DNA from: Streptomyces lincolnensis
GTDB taxonomy: Bacteria; Actinomycetota; Actinomycetes; Streptomycetales; Streptomycetaceae
Direction: 5' to 3'
Length of the DNA stretch: 64,000 nt
Assembly: GCF_021173675.1 (NCBI RefSeq)
Contig: NZ_JAIHON010000008.1
Location: 62,001 to 126,000, forward strand
The notes beneath the pieces are model-generated. The model worked only from the letters and a program-made list of their open reading frames with translations, did not search any database and had not been told where the DNA came from. Shown here piece by piece: positions 1 through 7,756 of this stretch. The translations under genes and the position numbers were made by a program. Numbering within the stretch: the first letter of the stretch is position 1; each line of letters begins with the position of its first letter.

Positions 1-366
1 GGCCCGCATGACGCGGATGTCCTTGGCCTCGCCGGTGGGGGCGAAGTGGGTGGGGTAGCCGTGGAAGGTCTTCGGGAGGTGTTCGGCGAGGACGTGTCTG
101 ATGCGGCCGGCGTGTCGGGGCACGTCCCGGGCGCGGAGGAAGAGCTGGAGGCGCGGCCCCCATTCGTGGTCCGCGGAGCGGGCGGTGTCGAAGCCGAGGA
201 CCTCGGAGCCGCTGCCGATGCGGGCGGCGGAGTGCGGGATGCCGGGGGCGGCTTCCTCCAGCAGGGGGCGTACGGCTTCGGTGTAGAAGCGGCGGGAGAG
301 TTCGAGGCCGGGTAAGAAGGCCGGCGGGTTCGGGGCGCTCATGCCGGCGGTGCCAGTGGTGCTCAT
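1..366 (-). CDS. DUF4037-type nucleotidyltransferase-like protein (N-terminal part only)
   Basis: The first 122 codons are present; the rest lies beyond the left edge. The protein carries a GSGSE stretch at residues 51-55 followed by Asp60 and an Asp-His-Glu-Trp run at 66-69. This resembles the GS...D-x-D/E active-site pattern of the nucleotidyltransferase fold seen in DUF4037 proteins. Cellular substrate is unknown. The ATG at 366 lies one base after the stop codon of the upstream acetyltransferase, so the two are probably co-transcribed and translationally coupled; an in-frame ATG at 342 is an alternative start. Family assignment is from recognition of the sequence pattern, not from a search. 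Confidence 0.75.
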   Translation of the reverse strand, partial: MSTTGTAGMSAPNPPAFLPGLELSRRFYTEAVRPLLEEAAPGIPHSAARIGSGSEVLGFDTARSADHEWGPRLQLFLRARDVPRHAGRIRHVLAEHLPKTFHGYPTHFAPTGEAKDIRVMRA

Positions 367-367
367 G

Positions 368-871
368 TCATTGAGCCGTGCCCATTCGGTGGGGTGTCAT
401 GCGGGAAACCTTCACGAGTGCCTCGTCGGTGAGCCGGTACACCGTCCACTCGTCCTGCGGTCGGGCGCCGAGCGACTCGTAGAAGGCGATGGAGGGGGTG
501 TTCCAGTTCAGGACGGACCATTCCAGGCGCTGGTAGCCGCGGGTCACGCAGAGGTGGGCGAGTTCGGTGAGGAGGGCTTTGCCGTGGCCGCCGCCGCGGG
601 CGGTGGGGCGGACGTAGAGGTCTTCGAGGTGGATGCCGTGGACTCCGCGCCAGGTGGAGAAGTTGAGGAACCAGATGGCGTAGCCGACGACCTCGCCGGT
701 GGTGTCGTCGACGGCGAGGTGGGCGTGGGCGGCCGGGTGTTCGCCGAAGAGGGCCTGCGTCAGTTGGTCCTCGGTGGCCCGTACCTCGTCCAGGGCCCGT
801 TCGTACTCGGCGAGTTCGCGGATGAGGGTGTGGAGGACGGGGATGTCTGCGGGGGTGGCGGTGCGGATCAT
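368..871 (-). CDS. GNAT-family N-acetyltransferase (diamine/thialysine acetyltransferase-like)
   Basis: This 167-residue single GNAT domain would transfer acetyl from acetyl-CoA to a small amine. Residues about 82-100 (LEDLYVRP then ARGGGHGKALL) form the acetyl-CoA binding strand and loop, and a FYESLGA motif follows, the usual order of the fold. The LEDLYV context and length resemble SSAT-type diamine or thialysine acetyltransferases; the true substrate cannot be told. The start has no Shine-Dalgarno. Instead TAGCGT lies six bases before the ATG and overlaps the stop codon of the upstream kinase gene, suggesting a leaderless transcript of its own. It is followed one base later by the DUF4037 gene. 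Confidence 0.85.
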   Translation of the reverse strand: MIRTATPADIPVLHTLIRELAEYERALDEVRATEDQLTQALFGEHPAAHAHLAVDDTTGEVVGYAIWFLNFSTWRGVHGIHLEDLYVRPTARGGGHGKALLTELAHLCVTRGYQRLEWSVLNWNTPSIAFYESLGARPQDEWTVYRLTDEALVKVSRMTPHRMGTAQ

Positions 872-880
872 GGGGTCACG

Positions 881-1774
881 CTAGCGGCCGTGGTCGCGCA
901 GGCACCTGGCGATTTCCAGGTGTTCGGGTGCGGGTGGGTCGTCGTCCTCCAGGTGCCAGAGGGTGTTCTGGAGGACGCGGCCGAGGGTCCAGGCGCGGGC
1001 CCGGGTGCGGTCGAGGCCGAGGTGGTCGGTCATGGCGTCGAAGCGCCGGCGGGTCTCGGCGGGGTCGTAGCGGTTCCACAGGGCGGGGAGGAGTTCGAAG
1101 CCGGGGTCGCCGGCGAGGGGTTTGGGGTCGATGGCGAGCCAGGGGGCGCGGGTGGAGGCGAGGACGTTCTCGTAGTGGAGGTCCCAGTGCAGGAGGCGGT
1201 CGCCGGGTTCGCCCGCGACCTCGCGTACGGCTGCCGCGCAGTCGGCGATCAGGCGGCGGTCGGCGGGGTCGGGGATGCCGGCAAGGGTCTCGGGGGTGGT
1301 CTCGTCGAGCATGTCCCGCGTGAGGTCGCCGAGGCGGCGTAGTTCCGGGGGTGCGGGGGTCGCGGTGAGGTGGGCGAGCAGGCGGGCGATGACCTGGACG
1401 GCCTCGCGGGAGTCGGGGAGGTGGGCGAGCATGCGGGTGGGATCCAGGCGTTCCAGGAGCATGGTGCCGGTGGTCTCGTCGTGGTCGAGGAGGCGGACGG
1501 CTCCGTCGCCGTCCCAGGCGCGCAGGGCGATGGGTTCGCCCTCGGTCTCGTCGTCGGGGAGCTGGAGTTTGAGGACGGCGGGGGTGTCGTCGTCGCGACG
1601 GACGACGGGGAGGACGAGGGCCGCGACGCCGTGCATGGCGGGTCCGTCGAGCCGCAGGTCCCAGCGGTCGAGGAAGCCGGCGGCCAGGTCGGGGAGCGCG
1701 GCGACGAAGGCGCGTCCCTCAGGGCCGTTGTAGAGCTCTTGTGCGGCCGCGAACTCCTCCGGAATGTCGATCAC
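881..1774 (-). CDS. Aminoglycoside/hydroxyurea-type antibiotic resistance kinase (APH family)
   Basis: This is a 297-residue phosphotransferase of the APH(6)-like group (aminoglycoside/hydroxyurea kinase family), which phosphorylates small hydroxylated substrates with ATP. The Brenner-type catalytic loop HWDLHYENVL is at residues 196-205 with the catalytic Asp198, and the metal-binding IDPKPLAGDPGF segment starts at 215. The GTG at 1774 is chosen because family members begin at the VIDIPEEF segment; an upstream ATG at 1810 would overlap the divergent rhomboid-like gene. Resistance to a drug is not implied: many chromosomal Streptomyces members have no known substrate. Confidence 0.82.
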   Translation of the reverse strand: MIDIPEEFAAAQELYNGPEGRAFVAALPDLAAGFLDRWDLRLDGPAMHGVAALVLPVVRRDDDTPAVLKLQLPDDETEGEPIALRAWDGDGAVRLLDHDETTGTMLLERLDPTRMLAHLPDSREAVQVIARLLAHLTATPAPPELRRLGDLTRDMLDETTPETLAGIPDPADRRLIADCAAAVREVAGEPGDRLLHWDLHYENVLASTRAPWLAIDPKPLAGDPGFELLPALWNRYDPAETRRRFDAMTDHLGLDRTRARAWTLGRVLQNTLWHLEDDDPPAPEHLEIARCLRDHGR

Positions 1775-1808
1775 GCCTCGGACCCTATCGGCGTGCGTGA
1801 ATCGGCTC

Positions 1809-2450
1809 ATGGGTATGCGCCGGGGTTTCCACAGGGTGTGGATGTACGTCCGTGGCGCCCCGGGCACCTATGTGTGGCTGGCGGTCCTGTTCGGGACGTC
1901 GGTGGCGTTGCACCACATGTCGCCGGAGTTCGAGGAGGAGTTCCTGCGGCAGCGGTCCACCAACATCCATGAGCTGTCCGACCATCCGGTGCGGGTGCTG
2001 GTGGCCAGCGCGATGTGGATCGAGGGCGGGTACTGGCTGCCGTACGCCGTGCTCTATTCCGTCTTCCACGCGCCGGTCGAGCGGTGGCTGGGGACCGTGC
2101 GGTGGCTGGTGGTGTGCGGGGCCGCGCATGTGCTGGCCACGCTGATCAGCGAGGGGGCGCTGCTGTGGGGGATCAGGCACGGGATGGCGCCGGAGTCGGC
2201 GGTCAACACCCTGGATGTGGGGGTGAGTTACGCGCTGGCGGGGGTGGTGGCGGTGCTCGCCTACCGGATTCCGGTGCGCTGGCGGTATGCGTACGTCTTC
2301 GGGGTGCTCCTGGTGTACGGGGTGCCGCTGGTGTTCGGGCGCACCTTCACCGATCTCGGGCATTTCGTCTCCGTGTTGATCGGGTTCGGGTGTTATCCGC
2401 TGGTCGTGGGGCGTGGAAAAGTGCGGAATCCGAAGGAGACAGCGGCCTGA
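1809..2450 (+). CDS. Rhomboid-like integral membrane protein
   Basis: This protein of about 213 residues has roughly six hydrophobic helices and is expected in the cytoplasmic membrane. A GVSY segment in the fourth helix and LGHF in the last third supply a Ser and a His in the places where rhomboid proteases have GxS and the catalytic His. However, the canonical GASG is altered, so protease activity is uncertain. The start lies in a 34-bp gap to the divergent kinase gene; ATG at 1809, ATG at 1815 and GTG at 1797 are all possible. Basic residues cluster at both termini and fit a topology with cytoplasmic ends. Confidence 0.75.
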   Translation: MGMRRGFHRVWMYVRGAPGTYVWLAVLFGTSVALHHMSPEFEEEFLRQRSTNIHELSDHPVRVLVASAMWIEGGYWLPYAVLYSVFHAPVERWLGTVRWLVVCGAAHVLATLISEGALLWGIRHGMAPESAVNTLDVGVSYALAGVVAVLAYRIPVRWRYAYVFGVLLVYGVPLVFGRTFTDLGHFVSVLIGFGCYPLVVGRGKVRNPKETAA

Positions 2451-2471
2451 GGGAACGGTTACCTTCCCGCC

Positions 2472-3914
2472 ATGAGCAGCTCGGTGAGCGGTGGCGTCGG
2501 CGGTGTCGGCAGCGGTGTCGTCCGTGGTGTCGTCAACGGTGGCATCTCCTTCTGGTACGCGGACGACGGCATCCCGGCGATGCGGGAGCCGCTGGGCGGT
2601 GACGCGTCCGCGGACGTCGTGATCGTGGGCGGCGGGTACACCGGGCTGTGGACGGCGTACTACCTGAAGAAGGCGGCGCCCTTCCTGCGGATCGTCGTCC
2701 TGGAGCAGAAGTTCTGCGGCTACGGCGCCTCGGGGCGCAACGGCGGCTGGCTGTACAACGGCGTCGCGGGCCGCGACCGGTACGCGAAACTGCACGGCCA
2801 CGAGGCCGCCGTACGGCTTCAGCGGGCGATGAACGCCACCGTCGACGAGGTCGTGCGGGTGGTGGAGGAGGAGGGCTTCGACGCCGATGTGCACAAGGGC
2901 GGCGTCCTCGAAGTCGCTTGTACGCCCGCGCAGTTGGCGCGGCTGAAGGACTTTCACGCGCAGGAGCTGTCGTACGGCGAGAAGGACCGTGAGCTGTACG
3001 GCGCCCGGGAGACCGCCGAGCGGATCCGGGTGGCGGACGCGGTGGGGTCGAGCTGGACGCCGCACGGGGCGCGGGTGCACCCGGTGAAGCTGGTCAAGGG
3101 GCTGGCGGCGGCCGTGGAGGCGCTGGGGGTGACCGTGTACGAGCGGACCCCGGTGACGGAGATCCGGGCCAAGCACGCGGTGACGCCGTACGGGACTGTG
3201 CGGGCGCCCTATGTGCTGCGCTGCACCGAGGGCTTCACCGCGGCGCTGAAGGGGCAGCGGCGGACCTGGCTGCCGATGAACTCCTCGATGATCGCGACCG
3301 AGCCGCTGACCGACGAGCAGTGGGCGTCGGTCGGCTGGGAGGGGCGTGAGGCGCTGGGCGACATGGCGCACGCCTACATGTACGCGCAGCGCACCGCCGA
3401 CGGGCGGATCGCGCTGGGCGGGCGCGGGGTGCCGTACCGCTTCGGGTCGCGGACCGACAACGACGGGCGGACGCAGGACGCGACGGTCGAGGCGCTGCGG
3501 GAGATTCTCGTGCGGTTCTTCCCGTCGCTGGCGGGGGTGCGGGTCGAGCATGCCTGGTCGGGGGTGCTGGGCGTGCCGCGTGACTGGTGTGCGTCGGTCA
3601 CGCTGGACCGGTCTACGGGCCTCGGCTGGGCGGGCGGCTACGTCGGCTCCGGCGTCGCCACCGCCAACCTCGCCGCGCGGACCCTCCGCGACCTCGTCCA
3701 GCAGGACTCCGGCCAGTCCGGCCGCACCGAACTGACCGAACTGCCCTGGGTGAACCACAGGGTGCGCAGGTGGGAGCCGGAGCCTCTGCGGTGGCTGGGT
3801 GTGCGGGGGTTGTATGTGACGTATCGGTCGGCGGACCGGCGGGAGATGGCTCGGCCCGGGGTGGAGTCGTCGTGGTTGGCGCGGGTCGCTGACCGCGTGG
3901 CGGGGCGGGGTTGA
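2472..3914 (+). CDS. FAD-dependent oxidoreductase of the DAO/gamma-glutamylputrescine oxidase type
   Basis: This 480-residue flavoenzyme has a dinucleotide-binding VIVGGGYTGLW motif near residues 51-61 and a late GLGWAGGYVGSGVATANLAARTL-region typical of the second FAD contact in D-amino acid oxidase-like enzymes. Such enzymes oxidise amines with FAD and release hydrogen peroxide; the PuuB-like branch acts on gamma-glutamylputrescine. The substrate here is inferred only from overall likeness. The ATG at 2472 is preceded by TACCTT at six bases, a leaderless-type start; conserved sequence really begins about 20 residues later (GGISFWYAD), so internal GTGs are alternatives. Confidence 0.85.
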   Translation: MSSSVSGGVGGVGSGVVRGVVNGGISFWYADDGIPAMREPLGGDASADVVIVGGGYTGLWTAYYLKKAAPFLRIVVLEQKFCGYGASGRNGGWLYNGVAGRDRYAKLHGHEAAVRLQRAMNATVDEVVRVVEEEGFDADVHKGGVLEVACTPAQLARLKDFHAQELSYGEKDRELYGARETAERIRVADAVGSSWTPHGARVHPVKLVKGLAAAVEALGVTVYERTPVTEIRAKHAVTPYGTVRAPYVLRCTEGFTAALKGQRRTWLPMNSSMIATEPLTDEQWASVGWEGREALGDMAHAYMYAQRTADGRIALGGRGVPYRFGSRTDNDGRTQDATVEALREILVRFFPSLAGVRVEHAWSGVLGVPRDWCASVTLDRSTGLGWAGGYVGSGVATANLAARTLRDLVQQDSGQSGRTELTELPWVNHRVRRWEPEPLRWLGVRGLYVTYRSADRREMARPGVESSWLARVADRVAGRG

Positions 3915-3954
3915 GCGCTTCACGGGGTGCCGGGTGCGCCGCGTAGGCGTCTGC

Positions 3955-4003
3955 GGGTGCGTGGTGGTTGATCGCGCAGTTCCCCGCGCCCCTGGAGGGG
4001 CGC
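3955..4003. repeat. Dispersed Streptomyces intergenic repeat, copy A (short form)
   Basis: Core GGTTGATCGCGCAGTTCCCC is followed by the palindrome gcgcccct-gg-aggggcgc at 3986-4003. It is near-identical to copies at 18842-18885 and 43256-43290 and shares its ends with the longer copies at 26551-26610 and 51712-51770. It lies between the convergent FAD oxidase and quinone reductase genes, where its terminal hairpin could act as a bidirectional terminator. Confidence 0.75.
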
Positions 4004-4020
4004 CTTTGCTCGCCGCGGCT

Positions 4021-5001
4021 TTATGGCTCCAGGACCACCTTGCCGGTCGTGCCGCGGCTCTCCAGGGCCCGGTGTGCCGCCGCCGCCTCGGCGAGCGGGA
4101 AGCGCTGGACGGCGGGGGTGAGGCGGCCCGCGGCGGACTCGGTGAGGGCGCGGAGTTCCAGGGTGCGGACAGGGTTGGGGCCGCCGGCCTTCCGCAGCAT
4201 CACGGGGCCGAGGACCTGCTCGGAGACGCCGTCGACGAGGTAGGGCTCGCCGTCGTGCAGGCCCTCGCCCGACCAGCCGAAGACGATGTGCCGGCCGTCC
4301 GGCCCGAGCAGGGCGACGGCCTCGCGGGCCACGGTGCCGCCGACGCCGTCGAAGACGACGGTGGCCGGGCGGCCGCCGAGGTAGGCACGGACCTTGTCGG
4401 GCCAGGACGGGTCCTTGTAGTCGACGGCGAGGTCGGCGCCGTTCCGCTCGACCAGGGCCGTCTTGGCGGGGCCGCCGGCGAGGCCGACGACGGTGGCGCC
4501 GGCGTTCTTGGCGTACTGCACGAGCAGGGTGCCGATGCCGCCCGCCGCGGCCGGGATCACGGCCACCGAGTCGGGGCCGAGGTCGGCGAACTGGAGGATC
4601 CCCATGGTCGTACGGCCCGTGCCGATCATGGCCACGGCCTGGGCGGCGTCCAGGTTCGCGGGGATCTCGTGGACGCGGTCGACGTCGGTGACGGCGAGTT
4701 CGGCGTAGCCGCCCGGGGCGAAGCCGAGGTGGGCGACCACGTGCTTGCCGAGCCACAGGTCGGCGACGCCCTCGCCGAGGGACTCGACCGTGCCCGCGAC
4801 CTCGCGGCCGGGGATCGTGGGCAGGACCGGCGGTTCGGGCGCCGGGCCCCGCATGCCCTCGCGCAGGGCCGTGTCCAGGAGGTGGACACCGGCCGCGGCC
4901 ACGGCGATACGGACCTGGCCCGGGCCCGGACGCGGGGCCTCGACCTCTTCCAGGGTGAGGTTCTCGGCCGGGCCGAAGGTGTGCAGGCGGATGGCGCGCA
5001 T
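4021..5001 (-). CDS. Zinc-independent NADPH:quinone oxidoreductase (MDR superfamily)
   Basis: This 326-residue medium-chain dehydrogenase/reductase is of the quinone oxidoreductase kind. An N-terminal GroES-like domain (MRAIRLHTFG onward) is followed by the Rossmann motif AAAGGIGTLLVQYAKNAG near residues 145-165 and the NADPH-side FGWSG segment. The zinc-ligand Cys pattern of alcohol dehydrogenases is absent, so it should reduce quinones or enones with NADPH in the cytoplasm. The ATG at 5001 is chosen because GGGGGA lies five bases before it; an ATG at 5013 is in frame. A 20-bp palindrome lies 116 bp upstream and is a possible operator. Confidence 0.88.
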   Translation of the reverse strand: MRAIRLHTFGPAENLTLEEVEAPRPGPGQVRIAVAAAGVHLLDTALREGMRGPAPEPPVLPTIPGREVAGTVESLGEGVADLWLGKHVVAHLGFAPGGYAELAVTDVDRVHEIPANLDAAQAVAMIGTGRTTMGILQFADLGPDSVAVIPAAAGGIGTLLVQYAKNAGATVVGLAGGPAKTALVERNGADLAVDYKDPSWPDKVRAYLGGRPATVVFDGVGGTVAREAVALLGPDGRHIVFGWSGEGLHDGEPYLVDGVSEQVLGPVMLRKAGGPNPVRTLELRALTESAAGRLTPAVQRFPLAEAAAAHRALESRGTTGKVVLEP

Positions 5002-5116
5002 CGGGTCCCCCATGGGTCGGTGTCGCACGGCGGTGCCGTGGAATCGGCTGGGTCGTCGGCGGACGGCCGTGCCGTGGTGCCGGCGGGCGGCCGTTCTCCG
5101 TGGGGACCACTCTTCA

Positions 5117-5136
5117 ACCTCAAGCATGCTTGAGGT
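5117..5136. promoter_or_regulatory. 20-bp perfect palindrome, candidate operator
   Basis: The sequence acctcaagcatgcttgaggt is its own reverse complement over all 20 bases. It overlaps the stop codon of the upstream FAD oxidoreductase gene and sits about 115 bp before the quinone oxidoreductase start. A CAAG-CATG-CTTG core suits a dimeric MarR-type repressor, a class that often controls quinone reductases, but no regulator gene is adjacent. With no loop it would not make a good terminator hairpin. Confidence 0.55.
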
Positions 5137-6280
5137 CAAGGTGGCTCCGGCCGAGGACCAACGACACCGCGGTGAGCGCGCTGTTGAAGGAGACCTCGGA
5201 GAGCACACCGGGCGCGGCGACCTGGTCGCCGGCCAGGTAGACACCGTCGCCGCGGTCGATCGCGGGCCGGTCCCGCCAGCTGGTGCCCGGCAGGTCCACG
5301 GCGCCGGTCCGGCCGTTCGCCACGGACTCCCGCCGCCAGACGAGCCGCTCCCGCCAGCCCTCGTAGGCCAGGTCGAGGAGGTGCTCGGCGCGGGCGACGC
5401 CGTCGGCCTTCGACTCGTGCGGGGCGATCGGGATCTGGCCCTGGATCAGCTGTTCGCCGGCCGGGGCGAGGGTGCGGTCCTGGGCCGTGAAGCGTTCGAT
5501 CCAGCCGGGGGAGTCGAGGTCGGAGACGGCGAAGGCGTCGCCGCGCCGGGTGCGGACGGCCAGGTCGATCAGTGTCGTACGGCCGCTCGTCCAGGTCAGC
5601 GAGTCATCGCCGAGGAGGCGGCGGGCCGCGTCGAGGGAGGTGGCGACGACGACGGGGGTGTCCGTGGGCAGCGTGTCGACGCGGGACAGCGTCTCCATGC
5701 GGACGCCGAGGTTCCAGGCGCGGGCCGCCATCCGGTCGATGAGGCTGCCCCAGCCGCCGCACGGATAGTGGGCCTCCGGCGGCAGCTTGGTCGCCCGCCG
5801 CAACCGTTCCTGCACGAACGCGGCGGACAGGGCGCCCGGGTCGTGGTGGAACAGGGCGACGGCCGAGTAGTTCGCGGCCGCCCGTGCGCCCTCCTCGCCC
5901 GCCTGTTCGGTCGCCCAGGACATGAAGTCCCGGTCCACGGGCGCCTGTCGGGCGCTGTGGCGCAGCAGCTTGAGCATCGCGAACGGCGGGGTGCGGCGGA
6001 GCGTGCCCTTGTGCCGGAGCCGCAGCCGGGCCGCCTCCAGCGGGGGGATGGGTGCGAGCGGGCCGATCAGATTCCGCCGGCGGAGCCAGGACCAGTGCGG
6101 GCCGCCGCTGTAGAGGGCGTGCGGTCCCTCGTTCGTCCGGTACGGCCCTTCGGCGGTCCGGGCCCGTCCGCCGAGGGTGTGGTGGGCCTCGTAGACGGTG
6201 ACCTTGGCGCCCGCCTCGGCGGCGGTGATGGCCGCGGTCAGGCCGGCGAAGCCGCCGCCGATGACGGTGATGCGGTGCAT
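5120..6280 (-). CDS. FAD-dependent oxidoreductase of the phytoene desaturase/amine oxidase type
   Basis: This is a 386-residue protein starting MHRITVIGGGFAGLTAA, a classic beta-alpha-beta FAD-binding motif, followed by an acidic residue at the end of strand two (VYEAH). The C-terminal region has LPGTSWRDRPAI and GDGVYLAGDQVAAPGVLSE pieces, the second FAD contact of the amine oxidase/phytoene dehydrogenase superfamily. Substrate is unknown. The ATG at 6280 has AAGGAG seven bases upstream. It is transcribed toward the quinone oxidoreductase; the 119-bp gap between them contains the 20-bp palindrome, so the downstream gene may be separately regulated. Confidence 0.82.
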   Translation of the reverse strand: MHRITVIGGGFAGLTAAITAAEAGAKVTVYEAHHTLGGRARTAEGPYRTNEGPHALYSGGPHWSWLRRRNLIGPLAPIPPLEAARLRLRHKGTLRRTPPFAMLKLLRHSARQAPVDRDFMSWATEQAGEEGARAAANYSAVALFHHDPGALSAAFVQERLRRATKLPPEAHYPCGGWGSLIDRMAARAWNLGVRMETLSRVDTLPTDTPVVVATSLDAARRLLGDDSLTWTSGRTTLIDLAVRTRRGDAFAVSDLDSPGWIERFTAQDRTLAPAGEQLIQGQIPIAPHESKADGVARAEHLLDLAYEGWRERLVWRRESVANGRTGAVDLPGTSWRDRPAIDRGDGVYLAGDQVAAPGVLSEVSFNSALTAVSLVLGRSHLDLKHA

Positions 6281-6476
6281 GGGGGGTCTCCTTCGGGTCG
6301 GGTTGGGGCGAGTCGGGCGGGGTTGGGCAGGGTGTCGGTCTTGGTCTTGCGTCTTCTTGTTCTTGGGTGCCTGTCTGTTCGTTGTATCTACGACTGATCG
6401 AGCGGGCCGGAATGTGACATGGGGGGTGTTGTCGCAGGTCAGGGGGATTGTCAGTGGTGGGGTGCAGCATGGGGGC

Positions 6477-7190
6477 ATGACGAGGCGAGCGGTGGGCGGG
6501 TCGGGTGGGGCCGGTAGGGCCGGTGGGGGCGGCCGGGCCGGAGTGAAGGCGGCGCGGCGGCCGGAGGTGCGGCTGCCGCCCCTGGAGCCGTACGCCGGAG
6601 GAGGGCTGGAGCCGGACGGGGACTACGACGGGCTGGACTTCCGGGAACTGGACCTCGCCGGGCAGGACGGCGGCGGCGCCCGCTTCATGGACTGCGCGCT
6701 GACGGGCTGCGCGCTGGACGAGACCCGGCTCTCCCGCGCCCGCTTCCTGGACTCCGTCCTCACCGGCCTACGAGGGGTCGGCACCAACCTCGCCGACGCC
6801 ACCTTCCGTGACGTCGAGCTCCTCGACGCCCGCCTCGGCGGCACCCAGCTGCACGGAGCGGTCCTGGAGCGCGTCGTCGTCCGCGGCGGCAAGATCGACT
6901 ACCTGAACCTGCGCACGGCCCGCCTCCGGGACGTCGTCTTCGAGAGCTGCGTCCTGGTCGAGCCGGACTTCGGCGGTGCCCGCCTGGAACGCGTGGAGTT
7001 CGTCGACTGCACCCTCAAGGCCGCGGACCTCACCGCCGCGACCCTCACCGACGTCGACCTGCGCGGCGTGACGTCCCTGGACATCGTCCGCGGGGTGGAC
7101 CGGCTAAGAGGGGCGGTGATCAGCACGGGGCAACTGCTGGATCTGGCGCCGGTGTTGGCGGGGGAGCTGGGGATTCGGGTGGAGGGGTGA
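6477..7190 (+). CDS. Pentapeptide-repeat protein
   Basis: This 237-residue protein opens with a Gly/Ala/Arg-rich tail of about 35 residues. It continues as repeated A(D/N)LxX-like units (for example GTNLADATFRDVELLDARLG and TLKAADLTAATLTDVDLRG). Such repeats fold into a right-handed quadrilateral beta helix. Some family members mimic DNA and protect gyrase from fluoroquinolones or toxins, but most have no known partner. Start is ATG at 6477, without a clear ribosome site. It is divergent from the FAD oxidoreductase, with 196 bp between the starts, and convergent with the next gene. Confidence 0.85.
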   Translation: MTRRAVGGSGGAGRAGGGGRAGVKAARRPEVRLPPLEPYAGGGLEPDGDYDGLDFRELDLAGQDGGGARFMDCALTGCALDETRLSRARFLDSVLTGLRGVGTNLADATFRDVELLDARLGGTQLHGAVLERVVVRGGKIDYLNLRTARLRDVVFESCVLVEPDFGGARLERVEFVDCTLKAADLTAATLTDVDLRGVTSLDIVRGVDRLRGAVISTGQLLDLAPVLAGELGIRVEG

Positions 7191-7216
7191 CGGGGGAGAC
7201 CCGGTAGGGTCCCGGA

Positions 7217-7744
7217 TCAGCCCACGCGGGGGAAGCGGGCCTGGAGGGACCAGATTGCCGGGTTCTCGGCCAGGTCGTCGTGGAGGTCGGTGAGGTCGGC
7301 GATGAGGTCCTGGAGGAAGTCGCGGGCCTCGCGGCGGAGTTCGGTGTGGGAGAAGGTCAGGGCGGGCTCCTCCGCCGGCATCCAGTCGGCCTCGATGTCC
7401 ACCCAGCCGAAGCGGCGCTCGAAGAGCATGCGGTCGGTGGACTCGGTGAAGTCGAGTTCGGCGCGCTGGGGGCGGGCGGCGCGGGAGCCGGCGGGGTCGC
7501 GGTCGATCTGCTCGACGATGTCGCACAGCGCCCACGCGAAGTCGAGCACCGGTACCCATCCCCAGGATGTGGACAGTTCCCGGTCCGCCTTGGTGTCGGC
7601 GAGGTAGACGTCACCGCAGAACAGGTCGTGCCGCAGCGCGTGGACGTCCGCGCGGCGGTAGTCCGTCTGCGGGGGGTCCGGGAAGCGGTTGGAGAGGGCG
7701 TATCCGATGTCGAGCACGTACGTGATGGTGTCACGGGCCCTCAT
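7217..7744 (-). CDS. Conserved hypothetical protein (175 aa)
   Basis: No known fold was recognised. The protein is soluble, acidic and rich in aromatic residues. It begins MRARDTITYVLDIGYALSNR and contains a helical C-terminal part (REARDFLQDLIADLTDLHDDL). No signal peptide, membrane segment or metal motif is visible. Its ATG at 7744 is only 12 bp from the GTG of the divergent peptidase gene, so at least one of the two messages must be leaderless or start within the other gene. Genus-level conservation is assumed from its codon-position GC pattern, not tested. Confidence 0.7.
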   Translation of the reverse strand: MRARDTITYVLDIGYALSNRFPDPPQTDYRRADVHALRHDLFCGDVYLADTKADRELSTSWGWVPVLDFAWALCDIVEQIDRDPAGSRAARPQRAELDFTESTDRMLFERRFGWVDIEADWMPAEEPALTFSHTELRREARDFLQDLIADLTDLHDDLAENPAIWSLQARFPRVG

Positions 7745-7756
7745 AGGATCACTGGC

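Noticed and set aside
1785..3923. Long open frames on the opposite strand of recognised genes (for example minus strand 1785-3923 and 45878-48844)
   Set aside because: High-GC DNA gives long spurious frames; translations are Pro/Arg/Gly/His-rich and lie fully across genes with clear family motifs.
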